A stretch of 64,000 nt of DNA from Yersinia rochesterensis (GTDB lineage Bacteria > Pseudomonadota > Gammaproteobacteria > Enterobacterales > Enterobacteriaceae). Shown here piece after piece: positions 9,908 through 19,409 of the stretch. The DNA is taken from positions 930,001-994,000 of the forward strand of contig NZ_CP032482.1 of NCBI RefSeq assembly GCF_003600645.1, written 5' to 3'. The stretch's first letter is position 1. Every line of letters starts with the position of its first letter. A program made the position numbers and the translations under genes. The notes below the pieces were generated by a model that was given only the letters and a program-made list of their open reading frames with translations, was not told the origin of the DNA and made no database searches.

Positions 9908-12463
9908 TTACACCATGTTTTTCAGGCGATAAATCCATTCAAGTGCCTGACGTGGCGACAGTGAATCTGGGTCCAGGGCTTCTAATGCTTCCACCGCTGG
10001 CGGTACCTCTTCATTTAACAGTGTCAGTTGTGAACCATCAATCTTACTTGCTGCTGCATTATTCGATAACGATTCCAATTCTTTCAGTTTTTGCCGCGCG
10101 CGTTTAATTACATCTCGTGGCACACCGGCCAAGGCTGCAACGGCTAAACCATAACTTTTACTCGCCGCGCCATCTTGCACACTGTGCATAAAGGCGATGG
10201 TTTCACCATGTTCCAGTGCATCAAGATGAACATTGACCACGCCTTCCATTTTTTCCGGTAGGGTCGTCAGCTCAAAATAATGAGTCGCGAATAGGGTCAT
10301 GGCTTTGATCCGGCTAGCCAGATTTTCCGCACAAGCCCAAGCCAGTGACAAACCATCATAGGTTGATGTACCGCGGCCAATTTCATCCATCAACACCAAA
10401 CTTTGCTCGGTAGCGTTATGTAGAATATTGGCTGTTTCTGTCATTTCGACCATGAAGGTAGAACGGCCAGATGCCAAGTCATCAGCGGCACCGACACGGG
10501 TGAAGATACGATCAACCGGCCCAATGGTGGCTTGATCCGCCGGAACGTAACTCCCCATATGCGCCAGCAACACGATTAACGCCGTTTGGCGCATATAAGT
10601 ACTTTTACCGCCCATATTGGGGCCAGTAATGATCAACATGCGCCGCTGCGGTGACAAGGTTAGCGGGTTAGAAATGAAAGGTTCGCTGAGTACCTGTTCC
10701 ACCACTGGATGGCGGCCCCCGATAATCTTGATCCCCGGTTTGTCACTCAAAACAGGGCAGCTATAGTTGAGTGTTTCCGCTCTTTCGGCCAAGTTTGCCA
10801 AAACATCCAGTTCAGCCAGCGCATTGGCGCTGATTTGTAATTCGGGTAGATGCGGCAGCAGCAGGTCGAAAATCTCTTCGTACAAACCTTTTTCAATCGC
10901 CAGAGCTTTGCCTTTAGAGGTCAGAACTTTGTCTTCATACTCTTTCAGCTCAGGAATGATGTAGCGCTCGGCATTCTTCAGGGTTTGTCTGCGAACATAA
11001 TGGATTGGCACCAGATGGCTTTGGCCCCGACTGACCTGAATGAAGTAGCCATGAACGCCATTAAAACCTACTTTTAGTGTATCCAGACCCAGTTTTTCGC
11101 GCTCACGGATTTCCAACCGGTCCAAATAATCGGTCGCACCATCAGCCAACGCCCGCCATTCATCTAATTCTGCATTGTATCCCGGCGCAATAACGCCACC
11201 ATCACGCACTAATACTGGCGGTGCTTCAACAATCGCGCGTTCCAACAAGTTTTGTAATTCATCAAATTGACCGACTTGTGACAGCAAATTTTGTATATGG
11301 GGAACATCCAGCGGTTGTAATAGCCGATGAATTTCAGGTAGTTGCTGGAATGCATGGCGCATTCTTGCCAAATCTCTCGGACGTGCGGTTCGCAGTGCCA
11401 GGCGAGCCAAAATACGTTCTAAATCACCAACCTGACGCAACGGCGTTTGCAGTTCAGCGGTAATATCTTGCAAGCCGCCAATGGCTTGTTGGCGATCGGT
11501 CAACACCTTAGTGTCACGGATTGGCATATGCAGCCAGCGTTTCAGCATGCGGCTACCCATGGCCGTCACACTGCAATCAAGGATAGCGGCCAGTGTATTT
11601 TCCATTCCTCCGGACAAATTCTGGGTCAGTTCGAGATTGCGGCGGGTCGCAGCATCCATAACAATGCCATCTTGCTGGCGCTCCATGGTCAAACCACGGA
11701 TATGAGGCAGGGAAGTGCGCTGGGTATCTTTGACATATTGCAGCAGACAGCCCGCAGCCCGCAGTGCTTGATGGGATTGTTCAACCCCAAAACCAATTAA
11801 ATCGCGGGTACCAAATTGCAGATTAAGCTGCTGTTTGGCTGTTTCCAGCTCAAACTCCCATAATGGGCGGCGGCGTAAGCCATGTCGATTTTCTATCAAT
11901 GACATGGGCTCGAAATTTTCTGGATAAAGTAACTCTGCGGGATGGGTGCGTTGTAACTCGGCAGCCATAGTCTCAAGGTCTGCGGGTTCCGCAACTCTAA
12001 AACGGCCTGAACTGATATCCAGTGTTGCATAGCCAAATCCGCGAGCATCCTGCCAGATAGCTGCCAGCAGATTATCTTGCCGTTCTTGCAGCAAGGCTTC
12101 ATCACTCACGGTGCCGGGGGTGACGATACGCACCACTTTGCGCTCAACTGGCCCTTTGCTGGTGGCCGGGTCGCCGATTTGCTCGCAGATAGCGGCTGAT
12201 TCACCCAATTGAACCAGTTTTGCCAGATAGTTCTCTATTGAATGATAGGGAACACCGGCCATAGGAATAGGTTCACCGGCGGAAGAGCCCCGTCTCGTCA
12301 GTGAGATATCCAGTAACTGTGACGCGCGTTTGGCATCACTGTAGAATAGTTCATAAAAATCGCCCATCCGATAAAACAGCAAGATGTCAGGGTGTTGGGC
12401 CTTAAGCCGATGATACTGCTGCATCATCGGGGTGTGGGAATCTAGCTTATCAGTATTATTCAT
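9908..12463 (-). CDS. mutS: DNA mismatch repair protein MutS
   Basis: 851 residues, full length. The mismatch-reading Phe-x-Glu is in [11 protein letters not shown] near residue 36. The ATPase has Walker [14 protein letters not shown] (about residue 613), Walker [17 protein letters not shown] and ATHYFELT, and a C-terminal region used for tetramer formation. MutS recognises mismatches and recruits MutL. The gene is convergent with rpoS. No strong ribosome site is seen before ATG 12463; an ATG 12 codons in is an alternative, but the conserved N-terminus favours the longer form. Confidence 0.97.
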   Translation of the reverse strand: MNNTDKLDSHTPMMQQYHRLKAQHPDILLFYRMGDFYELFYSDAKRASQLLDISLTRRGSSAGEPIPMAGVPYHSIENYLAKLVQLGESAAICEQIGDPATSKGPVERKVVRIVTPGTVSDEALLQERQDNLLAAIWQDARGFGYATLDISSGRFRVAEPADLETMAAELQRTHPAELLYPENFEPMSLIENRHGLRRRPLWEFELETAKQQLNLQFGTRDLIGFGVEQSHQALRAAGCLLQYVKDTQRTSLPHIRGLTMERQQDGIVMDAATRRNLELTQNLSGGMENTLAAILDCSVTAMGSRMLKRWLHMPIRDTKVLTDRQQAIGGLQDITAELQTPLRQVGDLERILARLALRTARPRDLARMRHAFQQLPEIHRLLQPLDVPHIQNLLSQVGQFDELQNLLERAIVEAPPVLVRDGGVIAPGYNAELDEWRALADGATDYLDRLEIREREKLGLDTLKVGFNGVHGYFIQVSRGQSHLVPIHYVRRQTLKNAERYIIPELKEYEDKVLTSKGKALAIEKGLYEEIFDLLLPHLPELQISANALAELDVLANLAERAETLNYSCPVLSDKPGIKIIGGRHPVVEQVLSEPFISNPLTLSPQRRMLIITGPNMGGKSTYMRQTALIVLLAHMGSYVPADQATIGPVDRIFTRVGAADDLASGRSTFMVEMTETANILHNATEQSLVLMDEIGRGTSTYDGLSLAWACAENLASRIKAMTLFATHYFELTTLPEKMEGVVNVHLDALEHGETIAFMHSVQDGAASKSYGLAVAALAGVPRDVIKRARQKLKELESLSNNAAASKIDGSQLTLLNEEVPPAVEALEALDPDSLSPRQALEWIYRLKNMV

Positions 12464-12569
12464 GCGGTTATGTTTTCTAGTTAAGTCCTTTTTCCAGCCG
12501 ATATACTAGCCCAGCAGCCGGGAAACTGACATAGCTAAAAACTCGAGAAGACTCGCAAACAAAGCAGAT

Positions 12570-12591
12570 TAGCCCCTAAACTCAGGGGCTA
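12570..12591 (-). terminator. possible terminator after the Wzy/PglL-like gene
   Basis: Arms TAGCCCCT and AGGGGCTA with a 6-base loop lie about 30 bases past the stop of the minus-strand membrane protein gene and upstream of mutS. No good U-run follows on the minus strand, so termination strength is uncertain. Confidence 0.45.
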
Positions 12592-12622
12592 TGCATTGAT
12601 CTGTCAGCTTATTGGGTGGAGA

Positions 12623-14287
12623 CTACCTGAATGCAGGATTTTGAGGGAACAGCGCGTGAGCGGTATCTCGCAGGTGCCTGGCCTGAGAGAGGTCATTTTG
12701 ATATTGGGTAATCATGATAAGGCTTAGATAAACATTTGGATCATTATGCAATTGAATGTATTGCTCGGCCCATACGCGGAACTGAGTCAGTAACGCGGGA
12801 TCAGGATTTTGGTTAAATTGCAGTAACAAATTGATGTGCCGAATGTATTGATACCTTTCCCACTGGATATAGGGATTTATCAGCTTATCTAACGGCTGCA
12901 TGTCAACCAAACCACTCCTTTCACTCAGTGTCAGTACACGGCCAGTTTTGAAACCCGTCACCATAAAGATCAGGGTGCATAATGCGGATAGCACAATAGC
13001 GCCCTGTAGCCAGCGTCGCCATTGGGGTGGGGGGGAGATAATGGGTACCAACATGTTTTCTGGCACCATCAAGCGGCCCAGTAAAATCAACACCAGCCAG
13101 TGACCAGCAGATTGATAAAGAGGCAGCTCGGTCATCAGATGCAAAGCTATCGGCAAAGTTAGTACCCAGAGAGGGAAAACTGTCTTAGGTTGAATCAATA
13201 GTGGCTTTATATACCCGGCAGCCAATACTAGCATCCCAACTAAAGCCACGATGCCGCCCTCAACCCAGCCATAAAGCACTTCATTATGTGGATGAGAAGG
13301 GTAAACCGAGCCATCGAATACCAGCCCGTTCTGCACTAATTCGTGGGCAAAGGTAGATTCAAAGCTACCGTATCCCCAGCCCAGCCATGGACGTTGTTGT
13401 ATCATCTGCCAGGTATATTCCAGCATTAGCCAGCGTTCTCGGTTGCTGGTGCCTTTTGATACCAGCATGCTGACGTTCATCTGTTCCTGTAGATAAAAGG
13501 CACCCAACAGACTGACCAGGCTGAATAGCCACAACCAAGCTATTTTTCGCTGACGCCAGTAATAGAAGGAAAGCAATGATAGGGTTATGACCCCGCCAAC
13601 CCAGCCAATGCGCGATTGTAATAGCATTAATATACCGGGGAAAACCAGCAGCGTGAGGGTGCCTATGCCACGTATGATGCGATTGCCCGAGGCCATAAAC
13701 AGGTAGGCCGCGATGCCATAGCCTGTTGCCAGATAACTGGCCAGCACATTGGTTTGCTGAAACATGCCATAGGGGCGCTCGGCAATATCAAATTCCATCC
13801 AGTTATCTGCTGTAAAAACAAACCATTGCAGTAAAGTTAGCATGGCCTGGCCCCAAGAAGACAACAGTATTAACAGTAACCATGCCTGTCGTGCATCGTG
13901 ATTTAGTTTCAGCCGAAACAGCCCAAGCAGTAGTATTATCCCTCCCCACAAACCGAGCACTCGCGGTAACCAAGCATCTATATGCTGTAATGATGCGGGC
14001 CACAATCCTGGAAGTGTCAGCAGCAGCGCACCAAACAACAGCCACAGATGACTCGGAGCGGTCACTGAGTGGGCCTCTGCACTTTGTGGCCAATAGAGCA
14101 TAATCACTAACAGTGCCATCATGGCCCAGATGACAATATTATGAGGAAGATGAAGCCCGGCACCACCTCGATTGATTTCATAGTGCATCATGGAAACAAA
14201 CGTAATGACCATGAGCAGCAAAACAATAAGGTTAACTTTTCGTGTAGGAAAAGTGTTTTTTATCGATGTAAGAAAGAATAATTTCAT
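12623..14287 (-). CDS. Wzy/PglL-family membrane glycan ligase or O-oligosaccharyltransferase
   Basis: 554 residues from ATG 14287 (a TTG three codons earlier is less likely). There are about twelve hydrophobic segments in the first 430 residues, then a hydrophilic tail of about 110 residues. The periplasmic loop has SRIGWVGG, YTWQMIQQRPWLGWGYGSF and YPSHPHNEVLYGWVEGG; the HPHN-x(7)-EGG pattern is typical of the O-antigen ligase/polymerase superfamily and especially PglL-type enzymes, which have a C-terminal Wzy_C_2 tail. Family members transfer lipid-linked glycans to lipid A core or to pilin-like proteins. It stands alone, with no glycan synthesis genes nearby, so acceptor and donor are unknown. 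It lies beside the fimbrial regulator, but pilin glycosylation is only a guess. Confidence 0.72.
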   Translation of the reverse strand: MKLFFLTSIKNTFPTRKVNLIVLLLMVITFVSMMHYEINRGGAGLHLPHNIVIWAMMALLVIMLYWPQSAEAHSVTAPSHLWLLFGALLLTLPGLWPASLQHIDAWLPRVLGLWGGIILLLGLFRLKLNHDARQAWLLLILLSSWGQAMLTLLQWFVFTADNWMEFDIAERPYGMFQQTNVLASYLATGYGIAAYLFMASGNRIIRGIGTLTLLVFPGILMLLQSRIGWVGGVITLSLLSFYYWRQRKIAWLWLFSLVSLLGAFYLQEQMNVSMLVSKGTSNRERWLMLEYTWQMIQQRPWLGWGYGSFESTFAHELVQNGLVFDGSVYPSHPHNEVLYGWVEGGIVALVGMLVLAAGYIKPLLIQPKTVFPLWVLTLPIALHLMTELPLYQSAGHWLVLILLGRLMVPENMLVPIISPPPQWRRWLQGAIVLSALCTLIFMVTGFKTGRVLTLSERSGLVDMQPLDKLINPYIQWERYQYIRHINLLLQFNQNPDPALLTQFRVWAEQYIQLHNDPNVYLSLIMITQYQNDLSQARHLRDTAHALFPQNPAFR

Positions 14288-14389
14288 TATTTTCAAATTG
14301 TTACTGTTTTGTGAGCTGTATTGGCGGTTAGCGGGTTAACTCATTATTTGGCGTATTGAGTCATAAATGCTCAATAAGAGTGGTTTCAT

Positions 14390-14653
14390 TTATTTTTCAG
14401 TCGGATAAGCAATAAACCAGCGTAGTGAGTTCATTACTTTGGTTTCTGACATTCTGGCTCTATTCTCATCAACTAACTTCATTAATACCAATCTTGCCGT
14501 ATAAATATCCAGCTGTGCTTTATCAGCCAGCTCTCTTGTCTTGGGCCAATTGATAACTGGGGGAAGTGATTCAGTAAACTGTTCCTTCAGAACATTACAG
14601 TGTTCTTCCAATATACCCATGACTTCTTCTTTACGTTGATCCTTAGGTTTCAT
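14390..14653 (-). CDS. PapI/FaeA-like winged-helix fimbrial regulator
   Basis: 87 residues from ATG 14653 with AGGA eight bases upstream. The segment TRELADKAQLDIYTARLVLMKL followed by VDENRARMSETKVMNSLRWFIAY (written in two parts) fits the small winged helix of PapI/FaeA proteins, where a helix-turn-helix around an A.....Y.AR..L..L core is followed by a W-containing wing. PapI proteins bind DNA together with Lrp at GATC-containing sites and switch fimbrial operons between phases. The gene is divergent from an MR/P-like fimbrial operon across a gap with three regularly spaced GATC sites, which strongly supports this reading. The N-terminal 35 residues are longer than in PapI. No PapB-like gene is present. 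Confidence 0.65.
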   Translation of the reverse strand: MKPKDQRKEEVMGILEEHCNVLKEQFTESLPPVINWPKTRELADKAQLDIYTARLVLMKLVDENRARMSETKVMNSLRWFIAYPTEK

Positions 14654-15176
14654 TGATTAATTCCTCATGAAATTTATCTTGTTAAGAATATCTTATTTTC
14701 TATTTCTTATATTCTCACTGCGGGGTTTATATTTCATACATTCCACTAAGACGTTTCCTACAAATAAAAAGACTATTCATACAGATATTGGTGTTTTCTC
14801 TTATTTATTTTATATTGTTTTTGAAATCCTTATTTTAACTTTGGAAACTGGGTCGTGAAAACTTAACAATTAGGCCCAGCTAATGAGTCTGGTAACTATT
14901 TTATTAAATTCAATCGGTCAGTGAAATATCTTTCTTTATATCTAAAAAAATTATTGTGGTCTAAATAAAATTAGTCATTTATTTCAATAACTTAAATTTA
15001 TAAGTATATAATAAAACCGCGCTTACCTCTGAAATTACCAAAAGTGTCATTAAGGTTTAAATGTATTATTACTAAGATTTTTCTGCTTTTTGTATTAAAT
15101 TTATAAGGCTTTAATGTCGATTGTAATTTGACTTATGGAATAAGCAATCATTAATTTTGAAAAAATGACTTTTAGC

Positions 15177-15302
15177 GATCTAATGTGTCGATTTGCTCAT
15201 TTTTGTAGTGGTATATGTCGAGAGTGCAATGTTTTTCGATCAAAGTTATCGATATTATTGTTTTAAATTGGTTAATTAAGATAAAGACTCTGAATTTTGA
15301 TC
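15177..15302. promoter_or_regulatory. three GATC sites at exact 61-bp spacing (candidate Dam/Lrp switch)
   Basis: GATC occurs at 15177, 15238 and 15299 and nowhere else in the 934-base gap between the PapI-like gene and the major pilin gene. Each is preceded by a T-run (TTTTAGC, TTTTTC, AATTTT). The first two also share GATC-N7-TCGAT. The sequence around them is strongly AT-rich. Dam methylation of GATC sites inside Lrp (or OxyR) sites is the known basis of phase variation in pap-type operons. The rest of the gap (14654-15170) shows nothing that I can identify. Confidence 0.6.
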
Positions 15303-15447
15303 TATTGAATTAAATAGCTATCAATTAGAGCGCTATGTTTGTATTATCTGCGTCGAACAAAAAGGGCTCTGTCGTTATTTAAATATTTTATTAAGGTGTA
15401 GGCGTTCTTAAATGTCTCCATTATGACTTTATAGCTCTAAGCAGTTC

Positions 15448-15547
15448 GCGGTTTATAATCTTGTATTTTCACAACAAGAAACCGCATGAAAATTTATGTT
15501 TAAAACAACTTCGATGCGGTATTTACCTTGATTTTATTAAGGTAAAT
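15448..15547 (+). other. structured leader of the major pilin mRNA
   Basis: Three hairpins lie just before the pilin start. Hairpin 1 pairs 15448-15454 with 15479-15485 and, inside it, 15460-15464 with 15474-15478. Hairpin 2 pairs 15481-15487 with 15514-15520 and shares bases 15481-15485 with hairpin 1, so the two cannot both form. Hairpin 3 pairs 15521-15529 with 15539-15547 (perfect 9 bp). There is no U-run, so transcript stability or translation control is more likely than termination. Confidence 0.5.
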
Positions 15548-15587
15548 CAGCGGGCAAAACTTTAATTGTGTATAAAGGAATTATGTA

Positions 15588-16112
15588 ATGAAAATGAATA
15601 AAACGATTTTGGCTGCAGCTTTGGTATTGGGTTTTGCTTCTGTGGCTAACGCTGCTGACCAGGGTCAAGGTACTGTAACTTTCAATGGTTCTATCATTGA
15701 TGCACCTTGCTCAATCGCTGCAGGTTCAGATGCACAGACTGTTGAAATGGGCCAGATCTCTAACGTGGCACTGCAGAATGGCGGCAAATCATCTTCACAT
15801 AATTTCCAAATCAAATTGGAAAGCTGTGACATCGCTACCCTGAAAACTGTAACTACCACTTTCGGCGGTGCAGAATCAGCAGCAGTAGCTGGCCTGTTGG
15901 GTATCACTGGCGTAGCTGAAGGCGCTGGTATCGCAATCGTTGATGGTACTGGTTTACCTATTAAACTGGGTACTGCGACTAAGCCGCAGACTCTGGTTGT
16001 TGGTAACAACACCCTGGCATTCTCTGCTTACCTGCAGGGCAGCACTGTATCTGACGCTATCAAACCAGGTAGCTTCTCAAGCGTAGCTGACTTCACCCTA
16101 GCTTACCAATAA
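15588..16112 (+). CDS. major fimbrial subunit (FimA/MrpA-like pilin)
   Basis: 174 residues with a Sec signal peptide (MKMNKTILAAALVLGFASVANA). The mature protein starts ADQGQGTVTFNGSIIDAPCSIA, has the pilin disulfide pair (Cys in APCSI and in LESCDI) and ends in ADFTLAYQ, the donor-strand motif with penultimate Tyr. It forms the fimbrial rod by chaperone-usher assembly. AGGA lies eight bases before the ATG. A strong terminator directly downstream should make this the most abundant transcript of the operon. Codon use is highly biased, as in well-expressed genes. Confidence 0.92.
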   Translation: MKMNKTILAAALVLGFASVANAADQGQGTVTFNGSIIDAPCSIAAGSDAQTVEMGQISNVALQNGGKSSSHNFQIKLESCDIATLKTVTTTFGGAESAAVAGLLGITGVAEGAGIAIVDGTGLPIKLGTATKPQTLVVGNNTLAFSAYLQGSTVSDAIKPGSFSSVADFTLAYQ

Positions 16113-16129
16113 GCATCATTTTCTAATTC

Positions 16130-16158
16130 GACATGCGGATTTTTCCGCATGTCTTTTT
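16130..16158 (+). terminator. terminator/attenuator after the major pilin gene
   Basis: Perfect 10-base arms GACATGCGGA and TCCGCATGTC with a TTTT loop and a following T-run. It lies between the major pilin gene and the rest of the operon, so partial read-through would set a high ratio of major pilin to usher and minor subunits. Confidence 0.92.
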
Positions 16159-16197
16159 CTCTTGAGAAAGATACGTGCTGGATGAGTTAGGTGATTT

Positions 16198-16743
16198 ATG
16201 TCCAAGTCATTTTTTTTGATAGTGCCTCCTTCCTTACTGATGGCGTCATTGCTGAGTCTTCCGGTAATGGCTGATCCCATGAAAACAGATTGGGGCCGCG
16301 TGAGTATGGAAGGAAGTATTACTGATACCGCTTGCGCTATAGATCCGGGAAGTTTGGAACAAACCATTGATATGGCAATTCTGCCTATCGGTCAGTTGGT
16401 TCAGAACGGCGTTGGAGATGACCATCCCTTTGCGATCCGTTTGCTAGATTGCACGATAGTTCATCCCGATCCAGACAAATCGAACCGGCAGCATTTTGCC
16501 GTGACATTTGACGGCGCTGCGGACGGTAATAATTTTGCGGTTTACGGAGAAGCCGAAGGAGTCGCAATGCAAATCATTGATGATAAAGGCAATGCATCAA
16601 CTCCAGGGGTAGCATCACCGGAAATAAATATCATCCCTGCTGATCTGAAACTCAATTATGCCCTGCGGTTAGTGGGCAATGGCAAGATGCTGCGTGCTGG
16701 AACTTATCATTCTAGCGTTCGTTTCAAATTGGATTATTACTGA
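16198..16743 (+). CDS. minor fimbrial subunit (MrpB-like)
   Basis: 181 residues. A signal peptide is followed by DPMKTDWGRVSMEGSITDTACAID; Cys pairs in DTACAI and LLDCTI match the pilin fold, and the protein ends in SVRFKLDYY, a donor-strand C-terminus. Its position between major pilin and usher matches mrpB of Proteus MR/P fimbriae, a possible terminator subunit. The level of identity was not measured. The usher gene starts six bases after its stop. Confidence 0.82.
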   Translation: MSKSFFLIVPPSLLMASLLSLPVMADPMKTDWGRVSMEGSITDTACAIDPGSLEQTIDMAILPIGQLVQNGVGDDHPFAIRLLDCTIVHPDPDKSNRQHFAVTFDGAADGNNFAVYGEAEGVAMQIIDDKGNASTPGVASPEINIIPADLKLNYALRLVGNGKMLRAGTYHSSVRFKLDYY

Positions 16744-16748
16744 TTTCA

Positions 16749-19310
16749 ATGAGTAAGGTGACATATCCCATGGTATCCGCTCGTTCCATTACCTCCGGTA
16801 TTGCCTGTCGTGATTTATTGCGAATTCTGATTGCTGTTGCATTAAGTGGCAATGCGTATGGTGTGTTTGCTAGTGATGATATTCAGTTTAATACAGATGT
16901 GCTGGATACCAAGGATCGCGCTAACTTTGACCTGAGCCAGTTCTCCCAACGCGGTTATATCATGCCCGGGAGTTATAACTTATTGGTTAGTATGAATAAG
17001 CAGGAACTCAGTGAACAGCCGATTGTATTCTATGTTTCTGAGAAAGATCCCAAAAAAAGTGAGGCGTGTTTATCACCTCAGTTAATTGAATTACTGGCAT
17101 TGAAAGAAGATAGCTTCAAAAAGCTAACCTGGTCGCGTGATGGGGAATGTCTGGATATCAGCAGCTTGCCCGGCTTGACTGTGGAGGGCGATTTGGCCAC
17201 TTCATCGCTGCACCTGAGTGTGCCGCAAGCCTGGTTGGAATACAGCGAACCAGATTGGGATCCGCCATCTCGTTGGGAAGACGGTCTTCCCGGTGTGCTA
17301 TTTGACTACAACCTGTTAGGCCAGTTGAACCGCCAGCAAAAGAGCAATACCAGCAATAACACCTTGAGCGGGAACGGAACCACCGGCGCTAACTTAGGTG
17401 CCTGGCGCCTGCGTGCAGATTGGCAGTCGCGTATCGATCAGAATTCTGATGCAGAGTCTAATCGCAAATGGGATTGGAGCCGTTATTACGCTTACCGTGC
17501 TATCCCGAATTTGGGTGCTAAGTTGACGTTGGGTGAAGATTTTCTGAACTCTGCCATTTTTGATAGCTTCCGCTTCAACGGCGCTAGCCTGGCGACAGAT
17601 GACAATATGTTACCGCCGAATTTGCGTGGCTATGCACCTGAGATTACCGGTGTTGCCCGAACCAATGCGCGGGTCATTGTGAGTCAGCAAGGGCGTGTGT
17701 TGAGTGAAACACTGGTCGCTGCCGGTCCTTTCCGCATCCAAAACTTGAACAGTTTTGTTTCTGGGACGCTGGATGTACGAGTCGAAGAGCTTGATGGACA
17801 AGTCCAACGATTTCAGGTGAATACCGCCAGTATTCCTTACCTGACCCGCCCTGGTATGGTGCGCTACCGCGTGGCCGCAGGTAAGCCTTCGAGTATCGGG
17901 CATCGCTCTGAAGGGCCGGTATTTGGTACCGGGGAATTCTCTTGGGGGATCAATAGCGGTTGGTCATTGTTTGGTGGTGGGATCAGTGGCGAAAACGAAT
18001 ATCAAGCGGCATCCATGGGGATTGGCCGTGACTTGATGGAATTTGGTGCAGTGTCGGTTGATATGACCCAATCTTGGGCCACTTTACCCGATAAAGGCAC
18101 TTTGAGTGGTGGCTCTTATCGAGTCAACTATTCGAAAAACTTTCAGGAAACAGGCAGTCAGGTGACGTTTGCTGGCTATCGCTTCTCTGAACGTAATTTT
18201 ATGACTATGACGGAATATCTCGACACACGTTATCGCGGTAATACCGTGGGCGGTAATAAAGAGATGTACACCATCAGCTTCAACCAGCAATTTCAGGATC
18301 TGGGGCTGAGCGCGTATTTGAACTATAGCCATCAAACATATTGGGATCGCTCGGCGAATGACCGCTATAACCTGTCACTCTCGCGCTATTTTGATATTGG
18401 CAAAGTGAAAAACGTCAGTATGACATTCTCGGCTTTCCGCAACCGTTATAACGAAAGCAATGATGATGGGGTGTATCTGTCCTTGTCTATGCCGATTGGC
18501 AACACTGCAACGATCAGTTATAGCGCGTCAGTCAATGGCCGTGAAAACAGCCAGCGAGTGGGGTATTCCGATCGCATAGATGCTCATAACAACTACCAGA
18601 TCAATACCGGCGTAGCACGTAGCGGCGCGTTGGTCAGTGGTAACTATAACCACATTGGTAGTAGTGCGGATATTAACGCCAATGCCAGTTATCAGGAAGG
18701 CCAATATTCTTCCGTTGGTGTCGGTGTTCAGGGCGGGGCCACTATCACGGCTGAAGGCGGGGCGCTACATCGGGTGAATACGCTTGGTGGAACCCGACTG
18801 TTACTTGATACCCAAGGGGTATCCGGTGTTCCAGTTCAGGGATATGGCTCGTCAATACGCACCAACCGGTTTGGTAAAGCGGTAGTCGGTGATGTGAATA
18901 GCTATTACCGCAACCGGGCCAGTATAGATATTGATAACCTGGCGGATGATGTTGAGGCCAGAGGAACCGTAGCACAGGTCACACTGACTGAAGGTGCTAT
19001 TGGTTATCGCCGCTTTAATGTGATTTCCGGCGAAAAAGCGATGGCCATGATACGCATGGCAGATGGCACCTCACCGCCATTTGGGGCCACCGTATTAAAT
19101 GAAAATAAGCAAGAGACCGGCATTGTTAACGACGACGGTTCCACTTATCTCAGTGGGATAAAAACCGGTGAAACTATGTCAGTAAACTGGAATGGGAAGG
19201 CGCAATGCAGCATCACCTTACCGAAAGCACTTTCTCCGGCAATACTGGCGAATCTACTGCTGCCTTGCCAGCCGATAGCGGCGGGGAATAAGCCCCCGGC
19301 ATCAGAGTAG
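16749..19310 (+). CDS. fimbrial outer-membrane usher protein
   Basis: 853 residues, in the normal range for ushers. After the signal region comes the N-terminal chaperone-binding domain (IQFNTDVLDTKDRANFDLSQFSQ, given here as its start), then the beta-barrel with plug (WRLRADWQ, GENEYQAASMGIGRDL, SGNYNHIGSSADINANASYQ) and two C-terminal domains (GFGKAVV-like RFGKAVVGDVNSYYRN and PPFGATVLNENKQETGIVNDDG). It is the outer-membrane pore through which pilins are secreted and ordered. It resembles FimD/MrpC family ushers. Confidence 0.93.
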   Translation: MSKVTYPMVSARSITSGIACRDLLRILIAVALSGNAYGVFASDDIQFNTDVLDTKDRANFDLSQFSQRGYIMPGSYNLLVSMNKQELSEQPIVFYVSEKDPKKSEACLSPQLIELLALKEDSFKKLTWSRDGECLDISSLPGLTVEGDLATSSLHLSVPQAWLEYSEPDWDPPSRWEDGLPGVLFDYNLLGQLNRQQKSNTSNNTLSGNGTTGANLGAWRLRADWQSRIDQNSDAESNRKWDWSRYYAYRAIPNLGAKLTLGEDFLNSAIFDSFRFNGASLATDDNMLPPNLRGYAPEITGVARTNARVIVSQQGRVLSETLVAAGPFRIQNLNSFVSGTLDVRVEELDGQVQRFQVNTASIPYLTRPGMVRYRVAAGKPSSIGHRSEGPVFGTGEFSWGINSGWSLFGGGISGENEYQAASMGIGRDLMEFGAVSVDMTQSWATLPDKGTLSGGSYRVNYSKNFQETGSQVTFAGYRFSERNFMTMTEYLDTRYRGNTVGGNKEMYTISFNQQFQDLGLSAYLNYSHQTYWDRSANDRYNLSLSRYFDIGKVKNVSMTFSAFRNRYNESNDDGVYLSLSMPIGNTATISYSASVNGRENSQRVGYSDRIDAHNNYQINTGVARSGALVSGNYNHIGSSADINANASYQEGQYSSVGVGVQGGATITAEGGALHRVNTLGGTRLLLDTQGVSGVPVQGYGSSIRTNRFGKAVVGDVNSYYRNRASIDIDNLADDVEARGTVAQVTLTEGAIGYRRFNVISGEKAMAMIRMADGTSPPFGATVLNENKQETGIVNDDGSTYLSGIKTGETMSVNWNGKAQCSITLPKALSPAILANLLLPCQPIAAGNKPPASE

Positions 19311-19409
19311 AAAGCTTGGGTAATGAACCTGCGGATAACCGCGGGTTCTAATAAGAGAAAATATTCGGTGCCACCAGGTTCTGACAAAATTAATTCGAAG
19401 GAAAAAGTA

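Noticed and set aside
14667..14858. 63-codon hydrophobic open frame in the gap before the fimbrial operon
   Set aside because: No ribosome site, AT-rich context in which hydrophobic frames arise by chance, and no recognised family.
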